DNA of 38,222 nucleotides from Deltaproteobacteria bacterium (GTDB taxonomy: Bacteria > JAEEML01). The stretch is taken from the NCBI GenBank assembly GCA_016283195.1, contig JAEEML010000124.1, positions 1 to 38,222 of the forward strand, read 5' to 3'. The translations under genes and the position numbers were made by a program. Below the pieces are notes generated by a model. It did not search any database and had not been told where the DNA came from. It saw nothing but the letters and a program-made list of their open reading frames with translations. Below are positions 9,500 to 18,830 of this stretch, piece by piece. Each line of letters begins with the position of its first letter. Within the stretch, counting starts at the first letter, position 1.

Positions 9500-10707
9500 A
9501 GATTTCCTTGTAATACCGGCACAATACGTTCAAGAGCCCAATCGAGCTCCTCTTTGGTGATAATGAGCGGCGGCGCAAAGCGAATGACATTTTCATGAGT
9601 CTCTTTGCACAGCATTCCGGCTTTTTGCAAAGCCTCGCAGAAGCGCCTGGCCCCGCCGGCATTTTCTTCCAAAACCACGCCGATAAAGAGCCCTTTCCCG
9701 CGAATACATTTCACATAAGGGCTCTTAATGGCCATGAGTTTTTCTTTAAAATAGGCCCCAAGTTCTGCTGAGCGCTCGCTTAATTTTTCTTCTTTGAAAA
9801 CTTCGATAGCCGCGAGGCCCACCGCCGCCGCCAGCGGGTTGCCACCAAAAGTGGAGCCATGCTCGCCCGGCTGATAAAGCCCCATGATAGCCCGGCTGGA
9901 GACAACAGCCGAAACGGGATAGACACCGCCGCCCAGCGCTTTACCTAAAATAAAGACATCAGGCTGCACATTTTCGTGCTGGCAGGCAAAATCTTTGCCG
10001 CTGCGCCCAAAACCGCTTTGAATTTCATCGGCCATAAAGAGCACATTATTTTTTTCGCAGAGTTTTTTGGCTCCGGCTAAAAAGCCCTCCGGCGGCACCA
10101 CCACTCCGGCCTCACCCTGAATAGGCTCCACCAAAAAGGCGGCGGTGTTAGGAGTAATGGTCTTTTCCAAAGCCGCTAAATCACCATAGGGAATAGATTT
10201 AAAACCGGGCGTAAAAGGCGCAAATGGGTCTTTATATTCCGGCTCGCTGGAAAAGCTGATAATGGAAATGGTGCGCCCGTGGAAATTGCCATCGCAAACA
10301 ATAATTTCCGCTTTATCGTGCGGCACTTTTTTAACTTCATAAGCCCACTTGCGAGCCAGTTTGAGCGCTGTTTCCACCGCCTCGGCCCCGGAATTCATGG
10401 GCAGAACCATCTCCATGCCGCAAAGCTCGGCCACCTTCTCACAAAACTCACCCAGCTTATCATTGTAAAAAGCGCGGGAAGTAAGGGTTATTTTATCCAG
10501 CTGGTCTTTCAAAGCAGCAATGATTTTTGGATGACGGTGCCCCTGATTAAGAGCACTGTAACAAGAGAGGAAATCGAGATAACGTTTGCCATCGACATCG
10601 GTCACCCACACGCCCTCCCCCTTTGTGAGGACAACCGGCAACGGTTTATAATTGTGAGCGCCAAATTTTTCTGTTTGTTCCATAATAGCAGCTGAATTAG
10701 TCATCAT
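9496..10707 (-). CDS. rocD: Ornithine--oxo-acid (delta) aminotransferase
   Basis: 403 aa; [52 protein letters not shown] site [27 protein letters not shown] upstream. Confidence 0.95.
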   Translation of the reverse strand: MMTNSAAIMEQTEKFGAHNYKPLPVVLTKGEGVWVTDVDGKRYLDFLSCYSALNQGHRHPKIIAALKDQLDKITLTSRAFYNDKLGEFCEKVAELCGMEMVLPMNSGAEAVETALKLARKWAYEVKKVPHDKAEIIVCDGNFHGRTISIISFSSEPEYKDPFAPFTPGFKSIPYGDLAALEKTITPNTAAFLVEPIQGEAGVVVPPEGFLAGAKKLCEKNNVLFMADEIQSGFGRSGKDFACQHENVQPDVFILGKALGGGVYPVSAVVSSRAIMGLYQPGEHGSTFGGNPLAAAVGLAAIEVFKEEKLSERSAELGAYFKEKLMAIKSPYVKCIRGKGLFIGVVLEENAGGARRFCEALQKAGMLCKETHENVIRFAPPLIITKEELDWALERIVPVLQGNL

Positions 10708-10723
10708 ATCTCCTTTTCAAAAC

Positions 10724-10739
10724 GGTGCCACCCGGCACC
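10724..10739. other. Hairpin GGTGCC-N4-GGCACC upstream of the rocD ribosome-binding site
   Basis: Direct reading; 6-bp perfect stem 17 nt upstream of the rocD ATG. Confidence 0.4.
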
Positions 10740-10849
10740 CGCCTCTTGCTATCACAAGATGCACTTTTAGTCCATTATGTTCTAACTTGCCGCCCAAGCG
10801 GTTAAGAGGTAAGTCTATAAAATTTAACAAATTATTGTATTTTATCTAT

Positions 10850-12568
10850 TTAGACAAATTGGCGTTTTTTCATAAATAAAAGGATAAGAGCCAGTAAAGC
10901 GCCTAGCCCCGTTTCACCGCCGGCATTGCACCCCTTCTTTTTACTGTTATTCGGGTCGCGGCAATCGGCATCACAAGCGCAATCGCACTTTTTACTCACA
11001 TCACAGGTACAGGGACATTCCGGGTCACATGGGCAATCACTCGAACAGGCGGTATCTATATCACATGCACAAATCTGGCTATTGTTATTATTTTGTTCCG
11101 GTTCATCATCAGTAGTCTCGTCTTGGGCTTCTTCCTTAAAACAAACATTATTAACACATTCCGCACCATCTTCACAGCCGCCACAATCGCAACCCGCAAT
11201 TTCGCCGCAGTTTCTGGCTGCGCAAATAGATTCACAGCCGTTGTCATAGGGCATACAGCCTTCATTAACAGCGCAAGTATCAACATGAGTGCAGAGTTTG
11301 TAGCATTTTTCTTCTTCATCACCTACACAATAGCCAATACCGTCATCACTTGAATTACACCAATAATCTCCATTAATATCACATTCAGTGTGATTATTTT
11401 CCACGCAGAAAGAGTTATAACTGCCCTCCAAATTGCTTGGAACCGGCATACAATATGAGCTGCTGTCAGAAGCGGAACAAGGTTCCGGTTTACATGGGGT
11501 TAAACAGACCGAACCCATTGTTTCTTTATAACAAATCTTGCCATCGCTACAATCGGCGTTAGTTATACATTTTGTGCCGCCCAGCGCATTCCAAGCTTCA
11601 TATGATATGCACACACCACCTCTGCCGGCCGGCTTTTTCTCGCACTTACTGGTGGCAGTATTACATTCCATGCCATAGTCGCAATTGCCGCAGAAGCAAG
11701 CGCCGCTTTGGCCACATTCTTTATTGGCACAGGCAGCTTTGCAAGTGGGATTATCATATTCATTGACAAAGCTTCTTATCCAGTCTTCGTGGATATCAAC
11801 CGGTGTATAGCTGGAAACATAAGCATAGTTTTCACCGGTGGAAAGCACACCGGCTACCCGCACGCCGTCACCATAATCATAAAGTAGCGGTGAGCCGGAA
11901 TCACCTTGCAAAGTACCTTTTTTACCATAACCGATAACAGCCAGCTGGCCGCTGAAATAGCCAAAACAATCAAGTGTTACCCAGTAGCGCTGGCTATTAT
12001 TACTGTATTCATCTTCCGGATCGGTTTTTCCATAGCCGACAGATTGCACTTCATGGCCGATAATATCACTCACACCGCCACTTTTTATCTCTATTTTGGT
12101 GGTAGTATTTTCGGGCTCCTCCAAAATCAAAATGGCAATATCATCGTTAAAATCTTTAAGATAATCTTTGAAATATACTTCGCTCACATAGAGAATTTTA
12201 TCAGGTTGGGAATAATCTGAGCCAATAATAACGTAAATATTATCCGCATCAACCTCTTTGTTCTCATCATAAACACAATGCGCGGCAGTCAGCACCACAT
12301 GTGGCGAAATAAGTGTGCCAGTGCAAGAGCCGGCATATAAATACCCATTATTTTCAAATTCTGAGTAAATAGCCACAATGCTGTCTATTTGTTTAGCAGT
12401 GAGATTGGTATAAAGTGTTGGCTCAAGCTCACCATTAAAAATAGGCTGGTTTATACTCTCGGTGTTTTTAATCTTTTGCAATTCCGGCAAATTACCGGTG
12501 CTTTCGTTCTTACAGCCGGAGCTAAAAAAGAGCGCACTCATAATGAAGTACAAAAAGCATTTCTTCAT
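10850..12568 (-). CDS. Secreted trypsin-like (S1) serine protease with Cys-rich C-terminal region and MYXO-CTERM-like tail
   Basis: Catalytic motifs LTAAHC, NDDIAILIL, LQGDSGSP; signal peptide with Cys (FFSSGCKNES); Cys-rich modules; C-terminal GCNAGGETGLGALLALILLFMKKRQFV. Confidence 0.9.
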   Translation of the reverse strand: MKKCFLYFIMSALFFSSGCKNESTGNLPELQKIKNTESINQPIFNGELEPTLYTNLTAKQIDSIVAIYSEFENNGYLYAGSCTGTLISPHVVLTAAHCVYDENKEVDADNIYVIIGSDYSQPDKILYVSEVYFKDYLKDFNDDIAILILEEPENTTTKIEIKSGGVSDIIGHEVQSVGYGKTDPEDEYSNNSQRYWVTLDCFGYFSGQLAVIGYGKKGTLQGDSGSPLLYDYGDGVRVAGVLSTGENYAYVSSYTPVDIHEDWIRSFVNEYDNPTCKAACANKECGQSGACFCGNCDYGMECNTATSKCEKKPAGRGGVCISYEAWNALGGTKCITNADCSDGKICYKETMGSVCLTPCKPEPCSASDSSSYCMPVPSNLEGSYNSFCVENNHTECDINGDYWCNSSDDGIGYCVGDEEEKCYKLCTHVDTCAVNEGCMPYDNGCESICAARNCGEIAGCDCGGCEDGAECVNNVCFKEEAQDETTDDEPEQNNNNSQICACDIDTACSSDCPCDPECPCTCDVSKKCDCACDADCRDPNNSKKKGCNAGGETGLGALLALILLFMKKRQFV

Positions 12569-12598
12569 TTTCCCCTCCCCACAAAAAAATTAAAGTAT

Positions 12599-13543
12599 TT
12601 AAAGAGCCAAAAGCCTTGTAAGCCCCATCATTAAATTAATAACCAAAGCGCCGCCGCCGATAAAAGTCATCAAAGAGAGCGGCAAGGCCAAAAGAAAATT
12701 TATGCGATATGCCGCCACAATGGCAATAAGTAATATTGCCGGTATTATCAAAATAGCAGTGCCGAAAATCGGAGGAATAAAGGCCAAAAGCAAAACTGTG
12801 GAAGAATAAGCCACCACCCGCAAAGTGTGGAAGTAGCCCATATTATCTATGCGGAGGAGCCATAAAAAACTCTGCAAAACAATAGCTAACAAATAAGTTG
12901 GCAAAAGAGCCCAAAATGGGGTAATTGCCCAGAGAAAAAGCATAAAATTCTGCAACTTATCCATGCCGCCGAAAGTTTCTTTTATCACTTCTTCGGCATT
13001 GGGCAGTGCGGCCGTTAAAGCAGCTGGGTCGGAGATAAGCAGGTAATACTGCGTCCCCAAAGTAAAAGCAAAGTAGATAAACCAAAGAATATAGCTGTAA
13101 TGCAAGGGTGCCATGCTGTAAGTATCGGGGAGCGTGGCAAAAAAACGCGTGGGGCGAAAAAAAGCATCGCGCGCGGTGAGGAGGAAGCGTTTCCAGATGG
13201 GCTTATCTCTGTTTTCCCATTCCGGCGTTATCATCTCAATATCCGCATGCTGCTCGGATATTGGCCCGGCGGTTACGTTCTGCCCGGCCTCTTTAGTTAC
13301 TTCACCTGCCTCCGGTTGAGGCTCGGCGGCTGTTACCGCTTCAGCGGTATTCTCGGTAATATCTACAGCCGGAGCAGCTAATTTTTCCTCCGGCTTTAGA
13401 TCCGCATTGGCCGGGGAAGGCGTATTCTCTGCGGCAAGCACAGCCGGCGCCGCGCGATTAAATACCGGCTTGCCGCAAAAGGGGCAATCTATCAGCCCGT
13501 ATGCCTCCGGGGTAAATTCTTTATGACAATGCGGACAATTCAA
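12599..13543 (-). CDS. YIP1-family multi-pass membrane protein with N-terminal zinc ribbon
   Basis: 314 aa; MNCPHCHKEFTPEAYGLIDCPFCGK; linker; RDAFFRPTRFFATLP...; several hydrophobic helices. Confidence 0.75.
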   Translation of the reverse strand: MNCPHCHKEFTPEAYGLIDCPFCGKPVFNRAAPAVLAAENTPSPANADLKPEEKLAAPAVDITENTAEAVTAAEPQPEAGEVTKEAGQNVTAGPISEQHADIEMITPEWENRDKPIWKRFLLTARDAFFRPTRFFATLPDTYSMAPLHYSYILWFIYFAFTLGTQYYLLISDPAALTAALPNAEEVIKETFGGMDKLQNFMLFLWAITPFWALLPTYLLAIVLQSFLWLLRIDNMGYFHTLRVVAYSSTVLLLAFIPPIFGTAILIIPAILLIAIVAAYRINFLLALPLSLMTFIGGGALVINLMMGLTRLLAL

Positions 13544-13566
13544 AATACACCTCTTTTGCCTAGCAC

Positions 13567-15033
13567 TTACTCCGGCGCATCCGCATTTTCAGCGGGTGAA
13601 TTATTCTCGCCTTCTTCGGCACCTTCGGCGGCCGGGCTCTGCTCAGCGCCATTTTCTTTGGCCGCTTCGGCCGCTTTCCTGGCCTCTTCTTCCTGCTCGG
13701 CCTTTATGCGCCGCTCGCGTTCTTCACGCTTACGCATACGTTCCAAGCGCTTTTCCTCATTGGCAATATCTTTTTTAGCCCATTCTATATAGCCGTCTAT
13801 AACTTTGCGCTCGGCGGCCGACGGTGAAGCAATTTGTAAATATTTTTGCAAATATTCTATGGCCTTATTTGATTTAGGAATAAGTGTTAAGTCTTCAACT
13901 TCATTATCAAAATACAAAAGGCCAAGATTATAAATAACTTCCTTGTTTTGCGGATCTTTCTCCTGCACTTTGCGGTAAGCTTCCAGCGCTTTGGCATATT
14001 CGCCGGTAAAACGGTAGGCATTGCCCAGTTCCAAAATAATATTGGGATCATCCGGGCGCATGGAATAAGCCAGTTTTATATTTTCAAGAGCCTTTTCGGC
14101 ATCGCCTTGTGTGCGCAGTAAGGTGCTGGAATTTAAAAGCAAAGCCGGGTTATCAGGTTGCAAAAATACCGCTTCTTTGAGAGCATATAAAGCCTCAGGA
14201 TAGCGCTCGTTTTGCAAACGCACAAAAGCTTGCAAATTAAAGGCTGCGGCGTTTTTAGGGTCGATATTGATTACCTGGTCGGCAGCAAAAGAGGCAAGTT
14301 CATATTTTTTTTGCTTATAATATACCTTGCCCAAATTGAGCATGGCATTGATATCTTTTTCATCTTTTTTGAGAATGGAAAGAGCTATTTTTTCACCCTC
14401 ATCAAGGCGGCCCATGCTGATATAAAGAGCCGCTTTTTGATTCAAAAGCGCCAGACAATCCGGCAGAGCTCTAAGGCCGTCTTCAATAGTTCGCTCAGCT
14501 TCATCAAGGCGATTCTGCTCTCTCAAAAGCACCACCAGAGTAACGCGGGCCCACTCGTTTTTAGGGTAAGCGGAAATCATAGTAGAAAGCATGCGCTCCG
14601 CCCCTTTGAAGTCACCCTTATTTTGCAATAAAAGCGCCACATTGTGCATAGCGGCTTCGGAATTGGGCTCTTCGCGCAAAATGGCCTGATAAGCAGCCAA
14701 AGCTTTGTCCGGGTCGGAACTTATTTGTTCTTGGGCAGCTCTGTGCGCCGGTGAATAGATATCCGGCTTGGGCTTTTCCGGCTCTTTGGGGGCATCGGTG
14801 GCTGTGTCAGCGGCTCCGCCTTCTGCTCCCGGCTCGGCGGCACTTGGCAGCTCACCACTCGCGCCGGCCGGAGTAGCCGCGTTTTGGCCATTTTCCGGCT
14901 CCTTTGCCCCGCTATCACCCTCTGCAGTTGCTGCCGGGGTAGCTGCTGCTGGCGCGAGCGGCTCGGCAGCTTTCGGCATACAGGCTGCCAAACTCACACA
15001 AATAAGCATATTTGCAAAATTACGCCACTTCAT
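13567..15033 (-). CDS. TPR-repeat lipoprotein (GltE/AglT-like architecture)
   Basis: 488 aa; lipobox-like VSLAACMPKA; tandem TPRs (AMHNVALLLQNKGDFKGAERML..., INAMLNLGKVYYKQKKYELA...); follows the 1266-aa TPR gene with a 4-bp overlap. Confidence 0.8.
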   Translation of the reverse strand: MKWRNFANMLICVSLAACMPKAAEPLAPAAATPAATAEGDSGAKEPENGQNAATPAGASGELPSAAEPGAEGGAADTATDAPKEPEKPKPDIYSPAHRAAQEQISSDPDKALAAYQAILREEPNSEAAMHNVALLLQNKGDFKGAERMLSTMISAYPKNEWARVTLVVLLREQNRLDEAERTIEDGLRALPDCLALLNQKAALYISMGRLDEGEKIALSILKKDEKDINAMLNLGKVYYKQKKYELASFAADQVINIDPKNAAAFNLQAFVRLQNERYPEALYALKEAVFLQPDNPALLLNSSTLLRTQGDAEKALENIKLAYSMRPDDPNIILELGNAYRFTGEYAKALEAYRKVQEKDPQNKEVIYNLGLLYFDNEVEDLTLIPKSNKAIEYLQKYLQIASPSAAERKVIDGYIEWAKKDIANEEKRLERMRKREERERRIKAEQEEEARKAAEAAKENGAEQSPAAEGAEEGENNSPAENADAPE

Positions 15034-18000
15034 TGGATCACCAGGCTATCTAAATAACTGGGCTCATAAGCATCGCCGTTTGCGCCGCCGGAGCTGCTGT
15101 CACTTTCGGCCGGTGGCGGCGCAACCGGCGCCGGGGCGCCGGCAGAGGAACCTGATCCGGCCATGGGATCCGGCGCCCCGGGAATAAAGGGCTGCGGATT
15201 GCTATTTTTATTTTCCGCCGGCGGCGGCTCTTCTTGCTGTGTTTCCTCGGCCGGCGGCTCCGGAGCACTTTCTGCCGGCACATCGGCTGCTACCGGCGGT
15301 TCCGTTTCTGCTGCCGGCGGCGGCGCCGGCACCGGGGCCATCGGCGCTGCTTCAGCTTGAGCCGGCGCCGGCTCCTGGCTGTCTTGAGCAGCCGCACCTT
15401 CTTCGGCCGCTTGTTTTTCCTGGGCTATTTCCTGAGCGGCCTCACGTGCGGCCGCCTCCGCTGCTTCTCTGGCGGCTTCTTCTTCGGCGGCCGCTTCCGC
15501 CGCAGCTTTGGCTTCCTCCTCCTTACGTGCTTTCTCGGCCGCTTCGGCTCGCCCCTCTTGCAACATAAGGCCCAGAGATTGCGTCTCACCATTAGCCATA
15601 ATAATACCGGTATCAATATTCATAGGATCAAAGTAAGTAAGGCTCTTGGGCTCTTTTTCCAAAGGATACTCTTCCGGGCTCAAATAATTGAGTCGCACCT
15701 GCGCCTCTTTTGTCCACTTATTGGCCACTTTGTATTCACGCGCCCGTTCAAGTACCCCGAGAAAAGCGGCCACCGCCATCTCCAAACCTGGAGTAGCCAG
15801 GGTTTCTTGCAAATTGGCGGCATACTCAATACAGAGTTCTTCCACATCCATGCCGCTCTGGCGGGCCAATTTTTTAAAGTCTGTCGGACACTCGGCACCC
15901 ACAATTGTATCCACCATGTTCTGGCGCAAAATACCGATAGTCACCATGGCGGCCAAAGCCCATTCCAAATGTTTATATTCAAGAACTTGATTATAGCGTT
16001 TTTCCAGCTCACCGCGCACTTTAGCTTTTTTCAGCAAAATATTCTTTTGTTGATCGCCGGTGCCGGTAATCTTCATAGCCTCATACGCCGGTCTATCGAG
16101 TTCCACCAAAAGGAACTGCGCCTGCGCGGCAAAAGCCACGGCCGCCTCCTTCTCTGTCAGTTTGGCAAAAGAAGAAATAACAAGTTGCAACTCTTTTTTG
16201 TATTTATCAGGCTGTTTCAGCTTTTTATAAGCCAGAGCCAAACCCAAATGAGCTTGCACAATTCTCTTGCCCTGGTCGGGAGTGCGGGAATAGCGCTTTA
16301 TAAAATCTTGATAACTGGTAACAACCTTCTTCATATCGCCGATTTTTTCATAAAGCTCGGCCACGCGATAATAGGCATCAGCCGCATCTTCGCGATCTTT
16401 AAAGAGTTTGCAATACATCTCATAATGCTGAATTGCCCGCTTATATTGCTGGGTATTTTCCATGGTAATAGCGGCATTATAAAGAGCATCGGCCCGTTTG
16501 GGACTCTTGGGGTAATTGTTCACCAGGTTCATATTGGCAGCAATAGCGCCCTCAAAATCAAAGAAGCGCTCCGAGTTCCAACCAACGCGGAAAACAGCGT
16601 TATCAGCCAGCGGCGATTTGGGATATTCCTTATAAAGGCGTTCGTACATGCGCGTAGCTGTTTCAAAGCGATTGGCTTTTTCATAAGCAATAGCCGCATT
16701 ATTAAGGGCCCGGTCTTCATACTCATTGCCCTTCATATCGCCAACCAGGCGCAGATATTCTTCCGCCGCCTCATCATATTGACCGGCGCTGTCGAGCTCC
16801 AAAGCATGCATAAAAATAGCGCCGACTTTATACTTTTTGAGCTCATCTTTATAAGTAGCGGAAACAGCGGTTAAATTGCGTTTTAAAATTTCATCAACTG
16901 TGCTTTCAACAAGCACCCATTTCTCTTCAATCATGTAGCTTTCAATAAGTAAATTAGCAGCAAATTCAGCTACTTTGTGATCAGGATAATTATCAATAAC
17001 CCGCCAAAAACGCTTGCGGGCCTCAGGGAAGCGGTCATGGGCAAAGAATATTTGCGCAGCATTATATTCTGTAGTGGCAGCCGACTCGCTATCTTTAACT
17101 TTCCGCACATATATATCACTGGATTTAATCAACTTTTTATAAATAGTATCCAGCTTTTTCGGCACTATTTTGGCTCCCACCGGACGGTCGGTACTGGTCA
17201 CCACTTTTAAGGGCTCCCGCTCGCCTTTTATCTCTTCCAGTTTTAGCTCGTTTTCATAGGCCAAAACGGCACTTAGTGCTGCCGGCTCAAGAAATTTAGT
17301 ATCGTTATCGGAGTCGCGCACCCAGGAGAAAAGGTCGGCCGCTTGCAAATATTTAAAGGAATAGTAAAGACAATCGGCATAATAGAATTTTAATTCATAA
17401 AGTTGTCTATCGCTGGGGAAGCGCTCCAAATACTCGCCATAACTATCGGCAGCCAGGCCGTATTCCTGGCTGGCCAGCTCCAACTGCCCGGCCTCTTTAA
17501 AAGCCTGGGCCTGATTATGGTGAAATTGAGCAGCCGAAAGCAGCGACATACTGGTGAGTTCTTCGGCTTTTCTGATTACCGGGTCGTTATAACGATGCTT
17601 ATTATACCACTCGCTACCCGGTGAATAATTCTTTACCAAAACCTCACGCGCTTTGGTCGCCGCCTCAAAATCACGTTGTTTTTCATAGGCTTTTACTATT
17701 TTATCCTGCACCACAGGTGATTCTGGATCCAGAGGATAATGAGCCTGAATATATTCATATACTTCAATGGCATTTGGGTATTTTGTTTGGTCATAATAAA
17801 TATCGCCAAGAGCATAATAAACTTCTCTGGCGTAGGCCCGATCGCCAATGGAGGAAAAATAGTCTATAAGTTTTTTAAGAGAGCCCCATTCCTCTTCGGC
17901 AAAGGATATAGCCACATATTGAATGGCTTCGGGCCTAAGCTCCGAACCTCTGCCGGTGCCCTTCTCTTCCTGCTCGGCAGCAAAATCAATGAGTTTTATA

Positions 18001-18830
18001 AAATTATCCACAGCTGCGTCATAATGAAAAGCGTTAGTTTCGGTATCAGCCATGCGATAATGGGTCCAAGCCAATTTATATAAGGCTTTGTCATACATGG
18101 TGCTTTCCGGATAATCCATCACCCGGCTATAAGCCGAAAGAGCCTTTTCAAGATTATTATTTTCAAAATAATACTCACCGATACGAGTCAAAACTTCGGG
18201 AATAAAACGGCTCTCCGGCAAGAGAGCCACCAACTCCTCGTATATTTTAACTGCTCTGTCGTCTTCCATCTGTTCCGATAGGCAGTAGGCCAAAAGATAA
18301 TAACAACCATCCAGGAGGCGATAATCGGGATACTCCTTAATGAGCTTTTGCATCAAGGCGATAGTATCCTCATAGTGCTTCACCGGCGCCGGAAGCTCCT
18401 GGCCTTTGGCAATGGCAGTCTCATAGGCATCATTCTCTATGAGATAATTATCATAAGAGCGCTCATAATAGAGCTCACTGAGGCGGAACATGGCATCGGG
18501 CGTATATTTGCGATCCGCCGGATATTTAGCTAAAAATTTTTCAAATCTATCAATAGCTTTGTTACGTTCATCGCGCTGTTCGTTCTCCGCTTGCACGATG
18601 CTGCGTTCAAAAGCGTCGTTGATAGTTTTTTCGCGCTCATGGTAAACTTCGGAAACAATGCGCTTGGCTTCCATCCGCGCCTCTTCCGACTCCTTATTAA
18701 AGCGCTCACTCTCGCTCAAAAACTCATCGATCATTTCGGTGGGAGCTTCTAAGAGCGGCTCTTCCTCGCCATGAGCTATTAGCGGAAGCAGCAATAGAAA
18801 GAGAAATGAAGTCATAAAACGTTTCATCAT
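15030..18830 (-). CDS. Large secreted TPR protein with Ala/Glu- and Pro-rich C-terminus (GltD/AgmU-like architecture)
   Basis: 1266 aa; signal peptide; many TPR units (PDAMFRLSELYYERSYDNY, PEVLTRIGEYYFENNNLEKALSAY); C-terminal AEAAAEEEAAREAAEAAAREAA then Pro-rich tail. Confidence 0.85.
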   Translation of the reverse strand: MMKRFMTSFLFLLLLPLIAHGEEEPLLEAPTEMIDEFLSESERFNKESEEARMEAKRIVSEVYHEREKTINDAFERSIVQAENEQRDERNKAIDRFEKFLAKYPADRKYTPDAMFRLSELYYERSYDNYLIENDAYETAIAKGQELPAPVKHYEDTIALMQKLIKEYPDYRLLDGCYYLLAYCLSEQMEDDRAVKIYEELVALLPESRFIPEVLTRIGEYYFENNNLEKALSAYSRVMDYPESTMYDKALYKLAWTHYRMADTETNAFHYDAAVDNFIKLIDFAAEQEEKGTGRGSELRPEAIQYVAISFAEEEWGSLKKLIDYFSSIGDRAYAREVYYALGDIYYDQTKYPNAIEVYEYIQAHYPLDPESPVVQDKIVKAYEKQRDFEAATKAREVLVKNYSPGSEWYNKHRYNDPVIRKAEELTSMSLLSAAQFHHNQAQAFKEAGQLELASQEYGLAADSYGEYLERFPSDRQLYELKFYYADCLYYSFKYLQAADLFSWVRDSDNDTKFLEPAALSAVLAYENELKLEEIKGEREPLKVVTSTDRPVGAKIVPKKLDTIYKKLIKSSDIYVRKVKDSESAATTEYNAAQIFFAHDRFPEARKRFWRVIDNYPDHKVAEFAANLLIESYMIEEKWVLVESTVDEILKRNLTAVSATYKDELKKYKVGAIFMHALELDSAGQYDEAAEEYLRLVGDMKGNEYEDRALNNAAIAYEKANRFETATRMYERLYKEYPKSPLADNAVFRVGWNSERFFDFEGAIAANMNLVNNYPKSPKRADALYNAAITMENTQQYKRAIQHYEMYCKLFKDREDAADAYYRVAELYEKIGDMKKVVTSYQDFIKRYSRTPDQGKRIVQAHLGLALAYKKLKQPDKYKKELQLVISSFAKLTEKEAAVAFAAQAQFLLVELDRPAYEAMKITGTGDQQKNILLKKAKVRGELEKRYNQVLEYKHLEWALAAMVTIGILRQNMVDTIVGAECPTDFKKLARQSGMDVEELCIEYAANLQETLATPGLEMAVAAFLGVLERAREYKVANKWTKEAQVRLNYLSPEEYPLEKEPKSLTYFDPMNIDTGIIMANGETQSLGLMLQEGRAEAAEKARKEEEAKAAAEAAAEEEAAREAAEAAAREAAQEIAQEKQAAEEGAAAQDSQEPAPAQAEAAPMAPVPAPPPAAETEPPVAADVPAESAPEPPAEETQQEEPPPAENKNSNPQPFIPGAPDPMAGSGSSAGAPAPVAPPPAESDSSSGGANGDAYEPSYLDSLVIQ

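Noticed and set aside
15234-16874. 546-aa plus-strand ORF antisense to the 1266-aa TPR gene
   Set aside because: Shadow ORF: the opposite strand has clear TPR coding content, signal peptide and coupled overlaps; the antisense product is low-complexity with no recognisable domain.
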